51,789 nucleotides of DNA, taken from NCBI GenBank assembly GCA_022572465.1, contig JACZVV010000006.1, forward strand, positions 1-51,789, in the 5' to 3' direction. This DNA comes from Chloroflexota bacterium (GTDB lineage: Bacteria > Chloroflexota > Dehalococcoidia > SHYB01). The notes beneath the pieces are model-generated. The model saw nothing but the letters and a program-made list of their open reading frames with translations. It did no database searches and had not been told where the DNA came from. Positions 1 through 7,967 of the stretch are shown piece by piece; position 1 is the first letter of the stretch, and the number at the start of each line of letters is the position of its first letter. The translations under genes were made by a program, and so were the position numbers.

Positions 1-865
1 GCGACAGCTCCGACTGGTTTCGAAAGCCCATGAAATGCACGTTGCGGATACCCCGGTCCCGAACGTAACCCTCCAACGCCGGCCGGCGCTCCCCGTCTCC
101 AACGAAGACCAGCGCCGCCCGGTCCTGAAGAGGCTCGAACGCCTGCAAGCAGTCCATGGGCCGCTTTCGAGGGATCAGCTTCGAGAGATAGAGACAAACG
201 GGCACGTCGCGGGCGATGCCCAGCTCGGCCTTGAGGGCGTCCCGCCGGCCGGTCAAGCGCTCGGCCTCCGCGATGAAGAAGTCGTTGTCGACGGAGTAGG
301 GCGTGAGGAACATTCGCTCCCTGGACACGCCGAAGGACTCGTAGAACTCGACGCTCTTGCTTCCAATGGGGAGGAACGCGGCGACCTGCCGGAACAGCGC
401 GCCGAGCGCTGCTCGTTTGGCCCACCGGCGGGGTCCCGACTGGCCGGGATCGCGCTCGAAGGTCTCGCCATGGAGCAAGATTGGAGTGCGGCGCAGGCGG
501 GCGGCCGCGAAGCCCAGCCAGTTGGTGGCCAGGGCGTAGCCGTGCACCAGCACCGCGTCGAAATGCCCTCGCCACAGGTGCGATACGACCCCGGGGTTGA
601 TGGCGCGCCAGAGCCCGGTCGAGGCCCTGAACGGAGAGACGTTGGCAAGGAATCGGGACGAGTATCCCTCCAGCAGCGGCCTGTCCCATTTGAACGACAC
701 GCCGAACTCGGGGTCTCGGCTCACGGCCAATCCCTGGTCCGAGCAGAAGTAGACCGTCAGGTCCACGCGAGGGTGCTCCGCCAGCCGGCGGAAGAGCGGC
801 GCCTGGTACTGGATCGGGTGGGAGGTCAGCACCGCCAGTCGATGGTGTTCTTTGGTCTCGCTCAT
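1..865 (-). CDS. Glycosyltransferase, GT4-like, 3' end cut by window edge
   Basis: This gene is absent from the ORF track because it runs off the left edge; I read it directly. The frame opens MSETKEHHRLAVLTSHPIQY and stays open to base 1 (288 codons visible). The N-terminal half is GT-B-like. The region around residues 225-285 (PVCLYLSKLIPRKRP, then LVFVGDGERRPALE) is the typical start of a GT4 C-terminal donor-binding domain. It most likely transfers a sugar from a nucleotide-sugar to a growing surface glycan at the cytoplasmic face. Its ATG overlaps the stop of the upstream glycosyltransferase as ATGA, so it is the last visible gene of the glycan operon. Donor and acceptor cannot be told from sequence. 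Confidence 0.85.
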   Translation of the reverse strand, partial: MSETKEHHRLAVLTSHPIQYQAPLFRRLAEHPRVDLTVYFCSDQGLAVSRDPEFGVSFKWDRPLLEGYSSRFLANVSPFRASTGLWRAINPGVVSHLWRGHFDAVLVHGYALATNWLGFAAARLRRTPILLHGETFERDPGQSGPRRWAKRAALGALFRQVAAFLPIGSKSVEFYESFGVSRERMFLTPYSVDNDFFIAEAERLTGRRDALKAELGIARDVPVCLYLSKLIPRKRPMDCLQAFEPLQDRAALVFVGDGERRPALEGYVRDRGIRNVHFMGFRNQSELS

Positions 866-2013
866 CGCGCCGATTCCTCGATACAGGATGTCAGGATCGA
901 CTCCAGGTCCGAGCAGTAGCGGTCGAACCCGAAACGGTCGCGCACGGCCCCGCTGAGACGGCCTGGGTCGGTCAGCGACGGATCGACGCGGCCCTCCAGC
1001 ATGCGCAGGACGGCCTCGCTCAGCTCGTCGATTCGGTCGGGATCGACCATCAGACCCAGCGTCCCATCGAGCAGGGCGTCCCGCGACCCGCCGTTGGCCC
1101 CGGCGATGACCGGTTTGCCGCAGGCCAGCGCCTCCAGATAGACGATCCCTTGGCCCTCGTTTCTGCTGGGCATGACGAAGACGTCACAGAGGTTGTAGTA
1201 GTCCGCCAGCTCTTCGTTCGGCACGCTTCCGGCGAAGACGACCCGGTCGGCGACGCCGGCCTTCCGGGCGTAACGCTTTGCCCGAGCGAGATCGTCGCCG
1301 TCGCCCACCACCAGGTATCGCACGTCGGGGGCGCGGCGGGCCACGGTCCCCAGGGCGTCCATCACCTGGTCATAGCCCTTGTAGCGCTCCGACTGGGCCA
1401 GCCGCGCCACGGTGAGCAGCACCCGCTTGCCCTGGAGTCCATATCGCTCTTCCAGGTGCCGCGGCTTGGGCCCAGGCCGGAAGTGCTCCCGCACCGGATG
1501 AGGCTGGACCACCAGCTGCCCCGGCGAAAACTCCACCTGCTCGCTCAGGCGGTCGGCGGTATACCGGCTCAGCGCGGTCACCTTTCTCGCCCGCGCCAGG
1601 GCCTTGCGCTTCCCGGCGCTGGCCAGGCTCCACACATCGATGCCGTAGGTCATCACCAGGTAGGGGATGCCGAACAGCGCGCCCAGCCATCGGCACAGAG
1701 GGGCGTAGTTCACGTGCCCGCACAGGATGAGCGACGGGCGATTGGCCAAGATGGACCGGGCCGTCCCGATGGCCACGCGGCCCTTTCGCGCCATCGCCGG
1801 CGGGCCTCCGCACCATCCGAACGTAAAGTCGCCGTTGTACGCCGAAGCGGCCTCGGAGGGTTGGTCGTTGGCAACGACCACCGCGTAAGGCGCGCCGCCG
1901 GGCTTGATGCGCGCCACGGCCCGCAACAGGTCGCGGCCGATAATCTGGATACCGCCTTCGGAGCGAAACAGCTCCGGCAGCACCAGCAAGAGTCGTGTGT
2001 TATCAGGCAACAT
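862..2013 (-). CDS. Glycosyltransferase family 4 protein
   Basis: A 383-residue GT-B glycosyltransferase. The N-terminal glycine-rich loop (SEGGIQIIGRDLL, about residue 20) and the C-terminal E-x7-E donor site (EGQGIVYLEALACGKPVIAG, about residues 285-305) are both visible, as is the GT1/GT4 segment LLTVARLAQSERYKGYD. It would add a sugar to the glycan or its lipid-linked precursor. The gene follows a degraded methyltransferase remnant and is ATGA-coupled to the next glycosyltransferase. A 22-bp tandem duplication covers its start codon. The duplicated upstream ATG is out of frame and ends after ten codons, so I keep the inner ATG. Confidence 0.9.
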   Translation of the reverse strand: MLPDNTRLLLVLPELFRSEGGIQIIGRDLLRAVARIKPGGAPYAVVVANDQPSEAASAYNGDFTFGWCGGPPAMARKGRVAIGTARSILANRPSLILCGHVNYAPLCRWLGALFGIPYLVMTYGIDVWSLASAGKRKALARARKVTALSRYTADRLSEQVEFSPGQLVVQPHPVREHFRPGPKPRHLEERYGLQGKRVLLTVARLAQSERYKGYDQVMDALGTVARRAPDVRYLVVGDGDDLARAKRYARKAGVADRVVFAGSVPNEELADYYNLCDVFVMPSRNEGQGIVYLEALACGKPVIAGANGGSRDALLDGTLGLMVDPDRIDELSEAVLRMLEGRVDPSLTDPGRLSGAVRDRFGFDRYCSDLESILTSCIEESAR

Positions 2014-2038
2014 GGCGTGTGTTATCAGGCAACATAGC
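1995..2038. repeat. 22-bp tandem duplication over a start codon
   Basis: Two adjacent 22-bp units differ at one base and both contain the reverse complement of ATGTTGCCTGATAACACAC. The unit length is not a multiple of three, so the outer copy of the start is out of frame with the glycosyltransferase and yields a ten-codon ORF whose TGA lies just inside the true start. Confidence 0.9.
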
Positions 2039-2046
2039 GTGCCCTG

Positions 2047-2317
2047 CTAGGCGACGGGCTCCAGCGGCTCCACCGATACGTCATCGAAGCCGGACGCCGT
2101 CAGCACCCGGCGGGCGTTGGTGGCGGTGAACGCCACGGAATGGGCTGCAGCTAGAAATAGCAAGATGCTAGGCTTTAGCAAGTGCTGGACCATATCTAAA
2201 CGTGACTCTAGCGTCGAACTCCGCCTCGTACTCCTGGGGAAAGTCCAGAGCGCCGGCCTGGAGCGTGTCGCCCACGCCAAACGTCCGGGCCATCGCCAGC
2301 AGGTCCTCGATATACAT
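2047..2317 (-). pseudogene. Probable remnant of a class I methyltransferase
   Basis: Two reading frames hold what look like the two ends of one protein. A 49-residue frame starts at 2317 with MYIEDLLAMARTFGVGDT behind an AGGGG site and stops at 2168. In another frame, bases down to 2047 encode a typical SAM-methyltransferase C-terminus (QHLLKPSILLFLAAAHSVAF, then ARRVLTASGFDDVSVEPL). The SAM-binding core is missing, so the gene appears to have lost its middle and shifted frame. The junction (about 2150-2215) is visibly AT-richer than its surroundings and is bounded by short inverted CTAGA/TCTAG ends. It sits between the UDP-sugar dehydrogenase and a GT4 gene. The methyltransferase reading rests only on the C-terminal part. 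Confidence 0.5.
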
Positions 2318-2328
2318 GAGCGGGACCC

Positions 2329-3747
2329 CTAGGCCACGGCCCTGAGGTCGGCTGCTCCAGACTCGCCGACGCCCAACGGGACGTAGTCGGCCACGCCGGC
2401 GAACCGGCGCCCGTCGAGCATCCGCCAGCAATCGATGATCGCCGTACGGCCCGGCCGGCGTCTTATCATCTCGGGCTGTATCGTGGCGAACTCGGGCCAG
2501 GGCGTCGCCAGCACCAGAACGTCCGCCGCTCCCACGCACGCCTCCAGCGATGGCGCGGCCCTGAGCGAACTATCACCCGACGCCCGAACGGCGCCCAACG
2601 CCCGAACGGCGTTGTCCAGAGCGAGAGGATCGTAGGCCCAAACCGGGATTCCTTCCGCGAGCAAGCAGCGGGCAAGCTCCAGGCCGGTAGACTCCTCGAC
2701 GATGTCGGTGCCCGCCTTGTAGGCCAGTCCAAGCACGCCGACCGCGCCGCCGGCGGGCAGCCGCGACTTGACCAGCTCCAGTAACCGGGGAACTTGAAGC
2801 CGGTTGATGGCGTCGGTGGCCTCCGCGATGGCCGCGGGCGCCTCGAGATCGAGGGCAAGTCGCGCCAGCGCCCGATTGTCCCGGGGGAAGCACGGCCCGC
2901 CGTATCCCAGCCCGCCCTTGAGGCTCTTGGGCCCTATGCGGCTGTCGAGACCGAGCGCGCCGGTCACCGCATCGATGTCTCCTCCCGGCAACCGCTCGCA
3001 GATCGCGGCCAGCATGTTCGCGAAACTGATCTTGGTGGTCACGAAGGTGTTGACCGCCAGCTTGGTCAGCTCCGCGTTGGCAAAGCCCATTCGCGCGACC
3101 GGCGGGTTGTTGGCGTGGACGCTTTGATAGAACGATTCCAGGAACGCCCCCGAGCGTGGGTCCGACTCTCCGATGAGCACCAGGTCCGGGTTCAAAAAAT
3201 CGCGGACCACGGTCCCCAGGGCGATGAAGCGCGGACTGTAGCACAGGCCGACATCGACGCCGCATCGCTTGCCCGAGGCGGCCTCCAGGGCCGGGCGCAC
3301 CTCTCGGTCCATCGAGCCCGGCATCACCGTGCTGGAGACCACCACCAGGTGGAATCCCGCTTTCCCGCGAAGCGCCTCGCCGATCGCCTCGCAGGCCGAC
3401 ACCACGAACCGGGACGTGAAGCCGCCGTCCGCCAGGCTGGGCGTGGGCACGATGACGAACGTCAGGTCCGTCGACGCGACGATCTCGGCCCAGTCGCCGG
3501 TCGCCGAAAGCCGGTCGCCGGCTTCGTCCATCAGTCGTTGCAGCTCCGGCTCCGTCACCGGCGCGACGCCGCGGTTGATCGACTCCACCTTGCCCAGGTC
3601 GAGATCGAGCCCCACGACCCGGCGTCCCATCGACGCGTAACACGCCGCCATGGGCGAGCCCAGCTTGCCCAGTCCGACGATAGAGACCGCCGCAGTCCGC
3701 GGGTCGGGCCCAGTCCTCGTGTCGTCGTCAACGATGGTGATCATCAT
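2329..3747 (-). CDS. UDP-glucose/GDP-mannose dehydrogenase family protein
   Basis: A 472-residue nucleotide-sugar dehydrogenase that oxidises C6 of a UDP-hexose twice to give a uronic acid with two NAD. The N-terminal Rossmann motif VGLGKLGSPMAACYASMG (about residues 24-40), the catalytic cysteine in GYGGPCFPRDN (about 286) and a C-terminal UDP-binding domain (VGVLGLAYKAGTDIVEES) are all present. The track start at 3972 is too far upstream. MMITIVDD at 3747/3744 lies just behind a GGAGG, and the second ATG has the better spacing. It would supply a uronic acid, or an N-acetyl uronic acid, for the glycan. UDP-Glc versus UDP-GlcNAc as substrate is undecided. Confidence 0.92.
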   Translation of the reverse strand: MMITIVDDDTRTGPDPRTAAVSIVGLGKLGSPMAACYASMGRRVVGLDLDLGKVESINRGVAPVTEPELQRLMDEAGDRLSATGDWAEIVASTDLTFVIVPTPSLADGGFTSRFVVSACEAIGEALRGKAGFHLVVVSSTVMPGSMDREVRPALEAASGKRCGVDVGLCYSPRFIALGTVVRDFLNPDLVLIGESDPRSGAFLESFYQSVHANNPPVARMGFANAELTKLAVNTFVTTKISFANMLAAICERLPGGDIDAVTGALGLDSRIGPKSLKGGLGYGGPCFPRDNRALARLALDLEAPAAIAEATDAINRLQVPRLLELVKSRLPAGGAVGVLGLAYKAGTDIVEESTGLELARCLLAEGIPVWAYDPLALDNAVRALGAVRASGDSSLRAAPSLEACVGAADVLVLATPWPEFATIQPEMIRRRPGRTAIIDCWRMLDGRRFAGVADYVPLGVGESGAADLRAVA

Positions 3748-3756
3748 TCCTCCAAA

Positions 3757-3790
3757 ACGATCGGGCCTCCAAAGCGATCGGGCCTCCGAA
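3757..3790. repeat. 17-bp tandem repeat in the dehydrogenase leader
   Basis: Two adjacent 17-bp units (CGATCGGGCCTCC core) differ at two positions, with partial units on both sides. On the minus strand each carries GGAGGCCCGATCG, so the leader presents three GGAGG sequences in a row. Only the last is near the start codon. Confidence 0.8.
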
Positions 3791-3794
3791 GCGA

Positions 3795-5018
3795 TCAGGA
3801 CCGCTCTCGTGCTCCAGCCGCGCCGAGCAAGCGAGCCCTCGCTTGCCCCGCCAGGTGGTCTCGGGCGACCAGATCGAGGTAGCGGCGGTGGTGTTGCCGC
3901 CTCTCGCCGGCGCTCATGGCCACGATCCGCCCCAGCGCCTCGGCTACGGCGTTCGGCTCCAATCGATCGCACACCAGCTCCAGATCGTGCCGCCGGAAAT
4001 AGCGGGCCACGGCGGAAGATTCGGGCGCGTGCACCAGGATGGGCGGGCCTGCCAGCCAGTAGTCGGCGAGCCTGCCGGGAAAGGACGTCTCGTAGAAGTG
4101 CTGCTGGCGCGCATCGAAGCTAGAGGGAACGAACGTACAGGTTGCCTTGCCGGCGCTCCGCAACACGTCCTCGCGGGATGGCAGCCAGCCCAGCGCATGC
4201 ACCTGATCCGGCGGGAACCCGAGCCGGTGGAGCTCTTCGGCGGGCGTCCGTCCACTGACCACCAGCGACGGCGCCAACCCCATGTCGCCGCTCAGGCGTT
4301 GGAACGCTTGAGCGAGACACCGAAGGCTGTCCTCGACCGTGGGCCCCAATGAGCCGCAGAGAAATACGGAGAGCGACGGCGGCGTGGGAGGCGTCGCCGC
4401 CGTCGCCCCATGGGCAAACGTCATATAGCAATCGTCGCGCACCGGAATCGGCAAGACCTCGAAAGGCGCGCCGATCTCGGCGCCGAGGCTGGCGGCCAGC
4501 TCCTCGGTGATGGCCAGGCGGCGCGAGCAGCGGCCCAACAGCTCCTTCAGGGCCCGCGACGCCAAGGCCCGGAAGAACGGGTTTCGCGATCCTTGCAGGG
4601 CCGTCCTGGGGTCGTCCAAGACGTAGAGCGTCGCCTCCACCTCCGGAAGCCGCCGCAACAGCCGGACGGCGTAGAGCAGCAGGTCGCTGCCCGGCCCGAA
4701 GAGGACGGCCCTCCGGATCCCAAGGCCGCGGATGTGCCGGGCCAAGGTCGCCGGTCTGGGCCGGACCGTCATATGGTTCAGCTGCATCAGCCGCGCCAGC
4801 CGCCAACCAGGACCTGGATCCTCGGAGTGGAACTCCAGGGGATAGGTCTCGCCGCGGACCGTGTCCAGCATCGGACCCGAAGGCTGGCGGTCCGACCGGC
4901 TGTAGACGATAAGCTCGGGCAGGTCCGGCGTCCCCTGAAACAGGCCGTAGACCGTCACGGGCGTCCCGGTGCCGGCCACGGGCTGGCCGTCGGCGATGAT
5001 GAAGAACGGCTCGCTCAT
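3795..5018 (-). CDS. Probable GT-B glycosyltransferase, family unclear
   Basis: A 407-residue protein with the two-domain outline of a GT-B glycosyltransferase. The N-terminal half has LFGPGSDLLLYAVRLLRRLP followed by a linker with LDDPR. The C-terminal half reads like a GT4 donor domain (VHALGWLPSREDVLRSA at about 285, then ETSFPGRLADYWLAGPPIL) but lacks the canonical E-x7-E. The start MSEPFFIIADGQ at 5018 is ATGA-coupled to the upstream GT2 stop; the track start at 5033 is 15 bases too early. Context (glycan operon, between GT2 and UDP-sugar dehydrogenase) supports a sugar-transfer role. Family membership is inferred from shape, not from a recognised signature. Confidence 0.65.
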   Translation of the reverse strand: MSEPFFIIADGQPVAGTGTPVTVYGLFQGTPDLPELIVYSRSDRQPSGPMLDTVRGETYPLEFHSEDPGPGWRLARLMQLNHMTVRPRPATLARHIRGLGIRRAVLFGPGSDLLLYAVRLLRRLPEVEATLYVLDDPRTALQGSRNPFFRALASRALKELLGRCSRRLAITEELAASLGAEIGAPFEVLPIPVRDDCYMTFAHGATAATPPTPPSLSVFLCGSLGPTVEDSLRCLAQAFQRLSGDMGLAPSLVVSGRTPAEELHRLGFPPDQVHALGWLPSREDVLRSAGKATCTFVPSSFDARQQHFYETSFPGRLADYWLAGPPILVHAPESSAVARYFRRHDLELVCDRLEPNAVAEALGRIVAMSAGERRQHHRRYLDLVARDHLAGQARARLLGAAGARERS

Positions 5019-5920
5019 CGCTGAAGGACCCACCCTCCCCGCTCGAAGTCGTACCGAACGAAATCATGGGTCAGCCGCAGCCCCTGGCGCTCCAGCCACC
5101 GCAGCGGCCTCACCGGGAACAGGCGTCGCAAGAGGCGGTTGGGCAGCCGGTTCTGGACCGTGTCGATGATCGAGAACTGGCCGTCGGGCCCCAAGAGCTG
5201 GCCGTTCTGGAGCGGCTGGTGGCGGAACACGCCGAGCACGGTGCGAACGGTATGCAGCCCGGCGACCGCGCCGAAGCGCACCCAGAGCTCGAAATCGGGC
5301 ATGGATGCAAGGCTCTCGTCGATATGGGCGCCCGCCCGCCGCCAAAGCCGTCTCGACCAGAACGTCCCCTCCTGCTGCACCCAGCCGAACTTCCTCCCCT
5401 CGTACATCCCGAGCTTCAGCAGCGTCCGGTTGTATCCCCGCGGCGAGCCGACGCCGATCACCCGTCCGTCCTCCAGCATGCCCGCGGGCAGGCCGGTCAG
5501 CCACTGGACGCAGCCGCCAAGCTGGCCGAAGATCTCGCCGACGATGCGCAGGCTCGACGGCGTCAGGACGTCGTCGCTGTTGATCCAGCCCATCACGTCG
5601 CCGGTGGCCCGAGCGAAACCTTTGTTGAGGCCCGAGGCGAGACCGCCGTCGGGCTCACTGACCCAGTACGCCAGGTGCTTGGCGTAGCGGCGAACGATCT
5701 CCACACTGCCGTCGGTCGAGCCGCCGTCGACGACGATGTACTCCAGGTTCGGGTATCCCTGATCGAGGACCGAGCAGAGGCACTCCTCCAGAAACGGCGC
5801 CTGGTTCAACGTGGCCGTGACGACGGTGATACGGGGCAGCGCGTCGCCGGCAGCCAGCTTGGCCGTTTTCGGTGACGACCCGTTGGTACGTGGCCCTCGT
5901 CCGTTCATAACCAGGCTCAT
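5015..5920 (-). CDS. Glycosyltransferase family 2 protein
   Basis: A 301-residue GT-A enzyme. After a short N-terminal tail it starts the fold with ITVVTATLNQAPFLEECLCS. It then shows LEYIVVDGGSTDGSVEIV (UDP-binding, about residues 60-77) and the metal-binding acidic motif GWINSDDVL (about 115). The pattern resembles WcaA-type inverting glycosyltransferases of exopolysaccharide clusters. The 518-residue track ORF is over-extended into the upstream methyltransferase. The real ATG at 5920 forms an ATGA overlap with that gene's stop. The C-terminus (LRRLFPVRPLRWLERQGLRL) is a basic amphipathic tail that could touch the membrane, which is inference. Confidence 0.9.
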   Translation of the reverse strand: MSLVMNGRGPRTNGSSPKTAKLAAGDALPRITVVTATLNQAPFLEECLCSVLDQGYPNLEYIVVDGGSTDGSVEIVRRYAKHLAYWVSEPDGGLASGLNKGFARATGDVMGWINSDDVLTPSSLRIVGEIFGQLGGCVQWLTGLPAGMLEDGRVIGVGSPRGYNRTLLKLGMYEGRKFGWVQQEGTFWSRRLWRRAGAHIDESLASMPDFELWVRFGAVAGLHTVRTVLGVFRHQPLQNGQLLGPDGQFSIIDTVQNRLPNRLLRRLFPVRPLRWLERQGLRLTHDFVRYDFERGGWVLQR

Positions 5921-6777
5921 TCCGGCACCCGCGCCGACACGCACAGGTGCCAGCCCAGCCGCCGCTCCAGCCAGCGCATGACTCGCGGAGGAAGCATGCG
6001 GAAGAACCACACCTTGGGATACTGATGACGGACGTAAGAGCTGACCTTGTAGGGGAAGATGTGGTCTACCCACATCTCGGTGATATCGAATCCGCTCAGC
6101 AGGCGCCGGACCTCCCCTCGGCTGTAGGTCCGTGATATGGGACAGCCCTCCTGGGCCTCCGAATGCCGGGCCACCAGGTCGGCCAGCCGCCAGAACGCGC
6201 CGTGACCATGGTTCCAGAGAATCGAGAGCGCCTTCCACGAATACCGGTGATACAGCATCAGCTTGACCACGCTCCCCGGCCCCACGTAGCGATGTATCTG
6301 CTCGATGGCCCGGTCCGGCCGAGGCGTGTGATGCAGCACGCCAAAGGAGTAGACGAGGTCGAACCGGCTCGGCGGCACGATCTTGTCCAGCTCCTCGGCG
6401 TCGGCGACGTAGAACTCGATGTCGAGGCCTTCGAGCCCGGCGCGGCGTCGGGCCAGCGCCACCGACCGTTCCGAAAGGTCCACGGCGGTGACCCGCGCTC
6501 CCGCCCGTGCGAAGCTGACGGAATCGGTGCCCAGGCCACAGCCGATCTCCAGCACCCGCTTGCCCCGCCACCGCTCGAACTCGGCGAACCTGGGGATGTG
6601 AGGCTCAACGCGGTATTTCCGCGCCTCGATATCCCTGAAGTAGGCCCTGGTGCCCACGGCCTCGGGCGAGCCCTGCAGATTGCACGGGCGGCCATCCCAG
6701 AACCGCTTGACCTCCTCCTTGGCCACGGTGGAGAAGCGGTCCTCCCGGAAACGGGTCTGCACCCCAGGCATGGTCAT
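5917..6777 (-). CDS. Class I SAM-dependent methyltransferase
   Basis: A 286-residue methyltransferase. Motif I is VLEIGCGLGTDS at about residue 74, followed by VTAVDLSERSVALARRR (acidic loop after strand 2) and FDLVYSFGVLHHTPRPDRAI (Methyltransf_11-type motif). The C-terminal 100 residues are rich in aromatic and basic residues and probably hold the acceptor site. It most likely O- or N-methylates a sugar of the glycan, by context only. It is ATGA-coupled on both sides, with a second methyltransferase upstream and GT2 downstream. Confidence 0.9.
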   Translation of the reverse strand: MTMPGVQTRFREDRFSTVAKEEVKRFWDGRPCNLQGSPEAVGTRAYFRDIEARKYRVEPHIPRFAEFERWRGKRVLEIGCGLGTDSVSFARAGARVTAVDLSERSVALARRRAGLEGLDIEFYVADAEELDKIVPPSRFDLVYSFGVLHHTPRPDRAIEQIHRYVGPGSVVKLMLYHRYSWKALSILWNHGHGAFWRLADLVARHSEAQEGCPISRTYSRGEVRRLLSGFDITEMWVDHIFPYKVSSYVRHQYPKVWFFRMLPPRVMRWLERRLGWHLCVSARVPE

Positions 6778-7958
6778 GCGGAGGCCTCGGCCTGTTCGAT
6801 CGAAACATTTCGCCCACCGCTCGATGCCCTCGAGGCCAGGAACCGGAGATAGCGTCCCGGAGGCTGCCCGGGCGTCTGCTCCTCGTTGGACAGCGGCACG
6901 ATCGTGAATCCGTGGTCCCGAAAGAGGCGGTAAAGATCCTCCCGCCCAAAGTAGTACCCGGTGGGATTGATGCCCTGGTCCATTCCATATCCGTCGCCGT
7001 GGAGCTTGGCCGCATAGCGCCGGCCCTGGCTTTCCAGCTCCAGAAAGTCGCTGTCCGGGAAATCGTCGGTGGCGACGTACCCGCCGAAGAAGATTCGGTC
7101 CGCCAGAGAGAACAGGTTCTCGAAGAACACGAAGGGCGCGAAGCTGTGATAGTAGACGCCATGGGCGAAGGCCAGGTCGAACTTCCCGTAGTTGGCCCGG
7201 CCCACGTTATGGAAATCGTCGATCACGACATCGACGTTGCGCCAGCCCAACGCGGCCTTGGCGGCCAACGTCTTGAGGGCGTTCTCGGCCCGGGCCTCGA
7301 TGCACGTCACCGACGCGGCCCCAAGATTCACCAACGAAGCCGTTTGATAGCCCTCCATGGGGCCGAACTCGATGACTCGCAGGCCCGCGATGGGACACAC
7401 CTCGTTGAGCGCCTCCATCGGGCCCATCTCGACAGCGCCGGTGTAGTGACGCACCACCTCGGCCAGATCCGGGAAGCGGTACTCGATATGCTTGCGGCCT
7501 TCCTCCACCACGCCCAGCGGCAACACCATCTCCTGAAACGTCAACACGCGATTGGGCAGGCTCGCCCGCAGGCGGGCCACCTCTCGCCAGTCCTCCGGCG
7601 TCGCCGGCCACGGGCAGACCACCACGTCGGCCTCGGGCGGCAGGCTTCCTCGCGCGCCGGGGCCGAGAGGCCATTCGGCGATCAAGTCGTGCCGCGCGCC
7701 TGCCAGCGTCAGGGCCTCGGCCAACATCTCCGCCTCGCGGCCGGCGCCCACCAGGACGACGCGGGAGCTCAGCTGGGACGCCTTCCACCGCAGAAACTCC
7801 ACGACGGCTCGGGGGTTGGCCATGAGCGCCGGCGCGATCGTGTTCGCCGCGCCGTTGTCCGAGGTGAGCTTGCGCCGCAAGAGCCGCCAGTTGTCCGCCG
7901 GCCCGTGGCGCAGCAGCCGCTCGCCAACCTTTGCGACGACGCTTCTGTTACGTGGCAT
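6774..7958 (-). CDS. Two-part protein with C-terminal class I methyltransferase domain
   Basis: A 394-residue protein. Residues about 60-160 look like a Rossmann-like segment (SSRVVLVGAGREAEMLAEAL, then EADVVVCPWPATPEDW). The methyltransferase domain starts near 190 with LRVIEFGPMEGYQTASLVNL as motif I and continues with VTCIEARAENALKTLAAKAA and FDLAFAHGVYYHS. It resembles methyltransferases with a DUF1698-like core. The ATG at 7958 follows GGAGAGCCC. The N-terminal module is not something I can name; it might bind a nucleotide or a carrier. The gene sits between a GT4 and another methyltransferase in the operon. Confidence 0.8.
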   Translation of the reverse strand: MPRNRSVVAKVGERLLRHGPADNWRLLRRKLTSDNGAANTIAPALMANPRAVVEFLRWKASQLSSRVVLVGAGREAEMLAEALTLAGARHDLIAEWPLGPGARGSLPPEADVVVCPWPATPEDWREVARLRASLPNRVLTFQEMVLPLGVVEEGRKHIEYRFPDLAEVVRHYTGAVEMGPMEALNEVCPIAGLRVIEFGPMEGYQTASLVNLGAASVTCIEARAENALKTLAAKAALGWRNVDVVIDDFHNVGRANYGKFDLAFAHGVYYHSFAPFVFFENLFSLADRIFFGGYVATDDFPDSDFLELESQGRRYAAKLHGDGYGMDQGINPTGYYFGREDLYRLFRDHGFTIVPLSNEEQTPGQPPGRYLRFLASRASSGGRNVSIEQAEASA

Positions 7959-7967
7959 GGGCTCTCC

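Noticed and set aside
35-919. 294-residue plus-strand ORF at the left end
   Set aside because: It is antisense to the partial glycosyltransferase, whose frame is protein-like throughout; the plus-strand product is rich in Arg, Gly, Pro and His with no family features.
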